Source: DAOTXL01 sp034434895
GTDB taxonomy: Bacteria; Chloroflexota; Anaerolineae; JAAYZQ01
Direction of reading: 5' to 3'
Assembly (NCBI GenBank): GCA_034434895.1
Contig: DAOTYI010000208.1
Span: forward strand, 1 to 7,422
Length of the DNA stretch: 7,422 nucleotides
Shown: piece after piece, positions 6,701 through 7,422 of the stretch
Position numbering within the stretch: position 1 is the stretch's first letter
Layout: the number at the start of each line of letters is the position of its first letter
Translations under genes and position numbers: made by a program
The notes under the pieces: model-generated
The model's input: the letters and a program-made list of their open reading frames with translations, nothing else
The model's database searches: none
Told to the model about the DNA's origin: nothing

Positions 6701-7378
6701 GTAGGCGTGCAGGCCCTCCAGGTAGCGCACATCGGTAGCGTCCCCCACGGGGAAATCCTCGACGAGAGCCAGGGCGTCCAGAAGTGTCAGTAAGGCATTG
6801 AGCGCCCCCCACAAGGGATCCTGCTTGAAATAAGCCTGTGACAGAGCAACCAGGGCCCGCACCTGGCCGGGGGGATAGCCGGCGGCCTGGTAGGTGGTGG
6901 CGGCGTCCTGCAGGTCGGTGATGGCGTCGTCGTAGCGACCGGCTTCATAGGCGTCCAGACCACGACGGTAGAGGGTCTCAGCCTGAGGTGATCGTTCGGC
7001 ATCCAGGTTGGGGAAGCAATCCGCCGGTGTGCACAGCTCCTCATAGGCAGCGGTGGCAGCCAGAAAGGCCAGGTTATAATAGTTCATGGCGCTTTCCAGG
7101 TCGGAGAGCAGGCGGTTTGGGTCCTGGATCATCTTTTGCAGCAGCTTTTTCAGATCCGGCCGTTCGTTGCCACCCACCGGGAAGGGGGAACAGGCATTGG
7201 CTGCAGCCAGGTAGGCATCAGCTTCCCGCAAGCGGTCGAATTCATGGTAGAGGGTGGCGGCTTCCAGCCACCGGGCGATGGCTGCATCGCGGTCGCCGGC
7301 GGCCAGAAGGCGCTCGGCTTCGGCAAAGGCCAGGTCGGCCCGGATGCGTTGCTCGATGCGAGGGGTGGTGGCGGTCAC
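3734..7378 (-). CDS. TPR-CHAT cysteine-peptidase-like protein with C-terminal membrane anchor
   Basis: The protein has at least 1214 residues. It begins with helical, TPR-like repeats (about 8-245), then a regular TPR array (about 255-700) in which equivalent residues fall every 40 positions (255, 295, 335, 375, 415, 455, 495, 535). The register resumes at 585, 625 and 665 after a ten-residue Pro-rich insertion near 549-560. A linker helix (728-752, containing RAFEYVEQSKSRVLLEQL) and a charged helical segment (765-820) lead into the CHAT domain (about 835-1166). CHAT hallmarks are VPHGPLHWLSFAAL (930-943), the catalytic-type His1033 in HLAVHG and Cys1079 in LSACRS, then NGDEVMALNRAFLSAGAPAV and ADLWPVEDAATA, ending HPYYWAAFGLTG. 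A hydrophobic span (1188-1207) with basic flanks closes the protein, so the body should be cytoplasmic and tail-anchored. CHAT domains belong to the caspase/separase clan, and TPR arrays usually sense partners. The start used is GTG at 7378 without a Shine-Dalgarno; the frame remains open to the window edge. It leads the coupled cluster with the small membrane peptide and glycosyltransferase. Confidence 0.92.
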   Translation of the reverse strand: MTATTPRIEQRIRADLAFAEAERLLAAGDRDAAIARWLEAATLYHEFDRLREADAYLAAANACSPFPVGGNERPDLKKLLQKMIQDPNRLLSDLESAMNYYNLAFLAATAAYEELCTPADCFPNLDAERSPQAETLYRRGLDAYEAGRYDDAITDLQDAATTYQAAGYPPGQVRALVALSQAYFKQDPLWGALNALLTLLDALALVEDFPVGDATDVRYLEGLHAYEQGRFQEAIAIWSELIPRYEAEQDDKQLAVTRTNLGNAYGQSGNYAQALALYTQALPIFEALADVANRATVHHNWGNTLLLQGAYLAALGQYELALTDWRAIGDRRNEAASLDGGGLALIQLGRHAQAEAYLQTALGFQQQLNDRAGEADSLTNLGALDLQRGRYAQAEDYFRRAIALWQEEKNQTKELQLLSNLAAARTGAGQIEQAQATYDQALRLADTLGDRLARAHILANQGNLYANQGDVQTALGHYHQALAIFQEYGHRAGLAQVASLLGQAYLLAGDLSRAQVHLEQALEEAQATGQTMNIANSHYALGTFWLLFPSTPPGANLNPLTEAEAHLQAALSLWEELENRDGQTLALNYLARIYQEQGHADQALSAQTRAFKLATETGNRLLQVRAGVGLGLIQLEHGNLEAARQAFVEAQTQATAIGDVRGELLAWMGQGYEAMKEGDPAAALAAFQQAVDRLEAWHGLLTLPELKMTFLDRLADLYDLAAYLAYQQNQPERAFEYVEQSKSRVLLEQLANLHLTGGLSADIAPDLAKREARIRGEVARLFSELEKAQAQTPPDPDRLAAVGEQLEAQRRAYADLLLEMHSQDPAYQEWQHPSILPLTELQAHFLAGRQVTLIEYATSPLGTLAWVIDGEKATLLSLPVDDKGLAQKVSYWYNLVTNRSAGASQADRELYDLLLAPLRPYIRHSRLLIVPHGPLHWLSFAALNDGEHDLIQDYTLSYLPSASSLPFFQDKGTKIGRRALILGDPDGSLPYAAAEAKAIADLYGVTPLLGREATEEAVKQQGKKADLLHLAVHGVYQPLSPLFSRLDLAADGKEDGRLEVHEIYSLDLTETDLVVLSACRSQAGQVSNGDEVMALNRAFLSAGAPAVIADLWPVEDAATARLMASFYQAMQTGAGPASALQSAQQALLADPATAHPYYWAAFGLTGAVGEVTISTLPPAQPTDRKGKVCALSLILPLLVGGTLFAAYRGRAPTP

Positions 7379-7422
7379 GGGAATGGGGGGAGAAGGAGGC
7401 CAGAGATCAGGCGGAGCAGGAG
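7379..7422 (-). other. Open in-frame extension upstream of the CHAT GTG
   Basis: Reading toward 7378 in the CHAT frame, these bases give a Pro-rich stretch (PAPPDLWPPSPPIP) without a stop. The minus strand here is pyrimidine-rich and offers no Shine-Dalgarno before the GTG. Either the gene starts outside the window, or the GTG is used without a classical ribosome site. No promoter for the cluster can be identified within the window. Confidence 0.6.

Overview
The window carries one gene on the + strand (122-2047) and, convergent to it, a tightly packed three-gene cluster on the - strand (about 7378 down to 2290). Between and beside them lie two inverted-repeat elements of the kind found in many copies in some large, GC-rich bacterial genomes. 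The high but uneven GC (72% at 6001-6060, 52% at 3241-3360), strong third-position G/C in the main genes, a TPR-CHAT protein, a DUF4139 protein and this style of palindromic repeat suggest a free-living, GC-rich bacterium. Chloroflexota (Anaerolineae-like) is my best guess, but it rests on general resemblance and no marker gene is present.

Region by region: 1-60 is a large imperfect palindrome. 61-121 is a short AT-richer leader ending in a good Shine-Dalgarno. 122-2047 encodes a 641-residue cytosolic DUF4139-family protein with a C-terminal coiled coil. 2048-2289 has no credible gene; it holds an inverted-repeat element of about 190 bp with an 8-bp direct repeat at each edge, plus a weak hairpin. 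2290-3624 (-) encodes a GT-B/GT1-like glycosyltransferase. 3627-3737 (-) is a 36-residue single-span membrane peptide. 3734-7378 (-) encodes a protein of at least 1214 residues: a TPR array with an exact 40-residue register, a CHAT cysteine-peptidase domain with an intact His/Cys pair, and a C-terminal membrane anchor. Its reading frame stays open to the right edge, so its true start may lie outside the window.

The three minus-strand genes look like one translationally coupled unit. The CHAT stop and small-ORF start share an ATGA (3737-3734), and the small-ORF stop is two bases from the glycosyltransferase start. Neither downstream gene has a visible Shine-Dalgarno. I infer a membrane-tethered sensor/protease made together with a tiny membrane peptide and a sugar transferase. 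The most interesting points are that the peptide could be a partner or substrate of the CHAT protease, and that a G-GGC-CCC heptamer in the peptide gene lies in the right frame for a -1 shift fusing its membrane span to the glycosyltransferase. Both are hypotheses.
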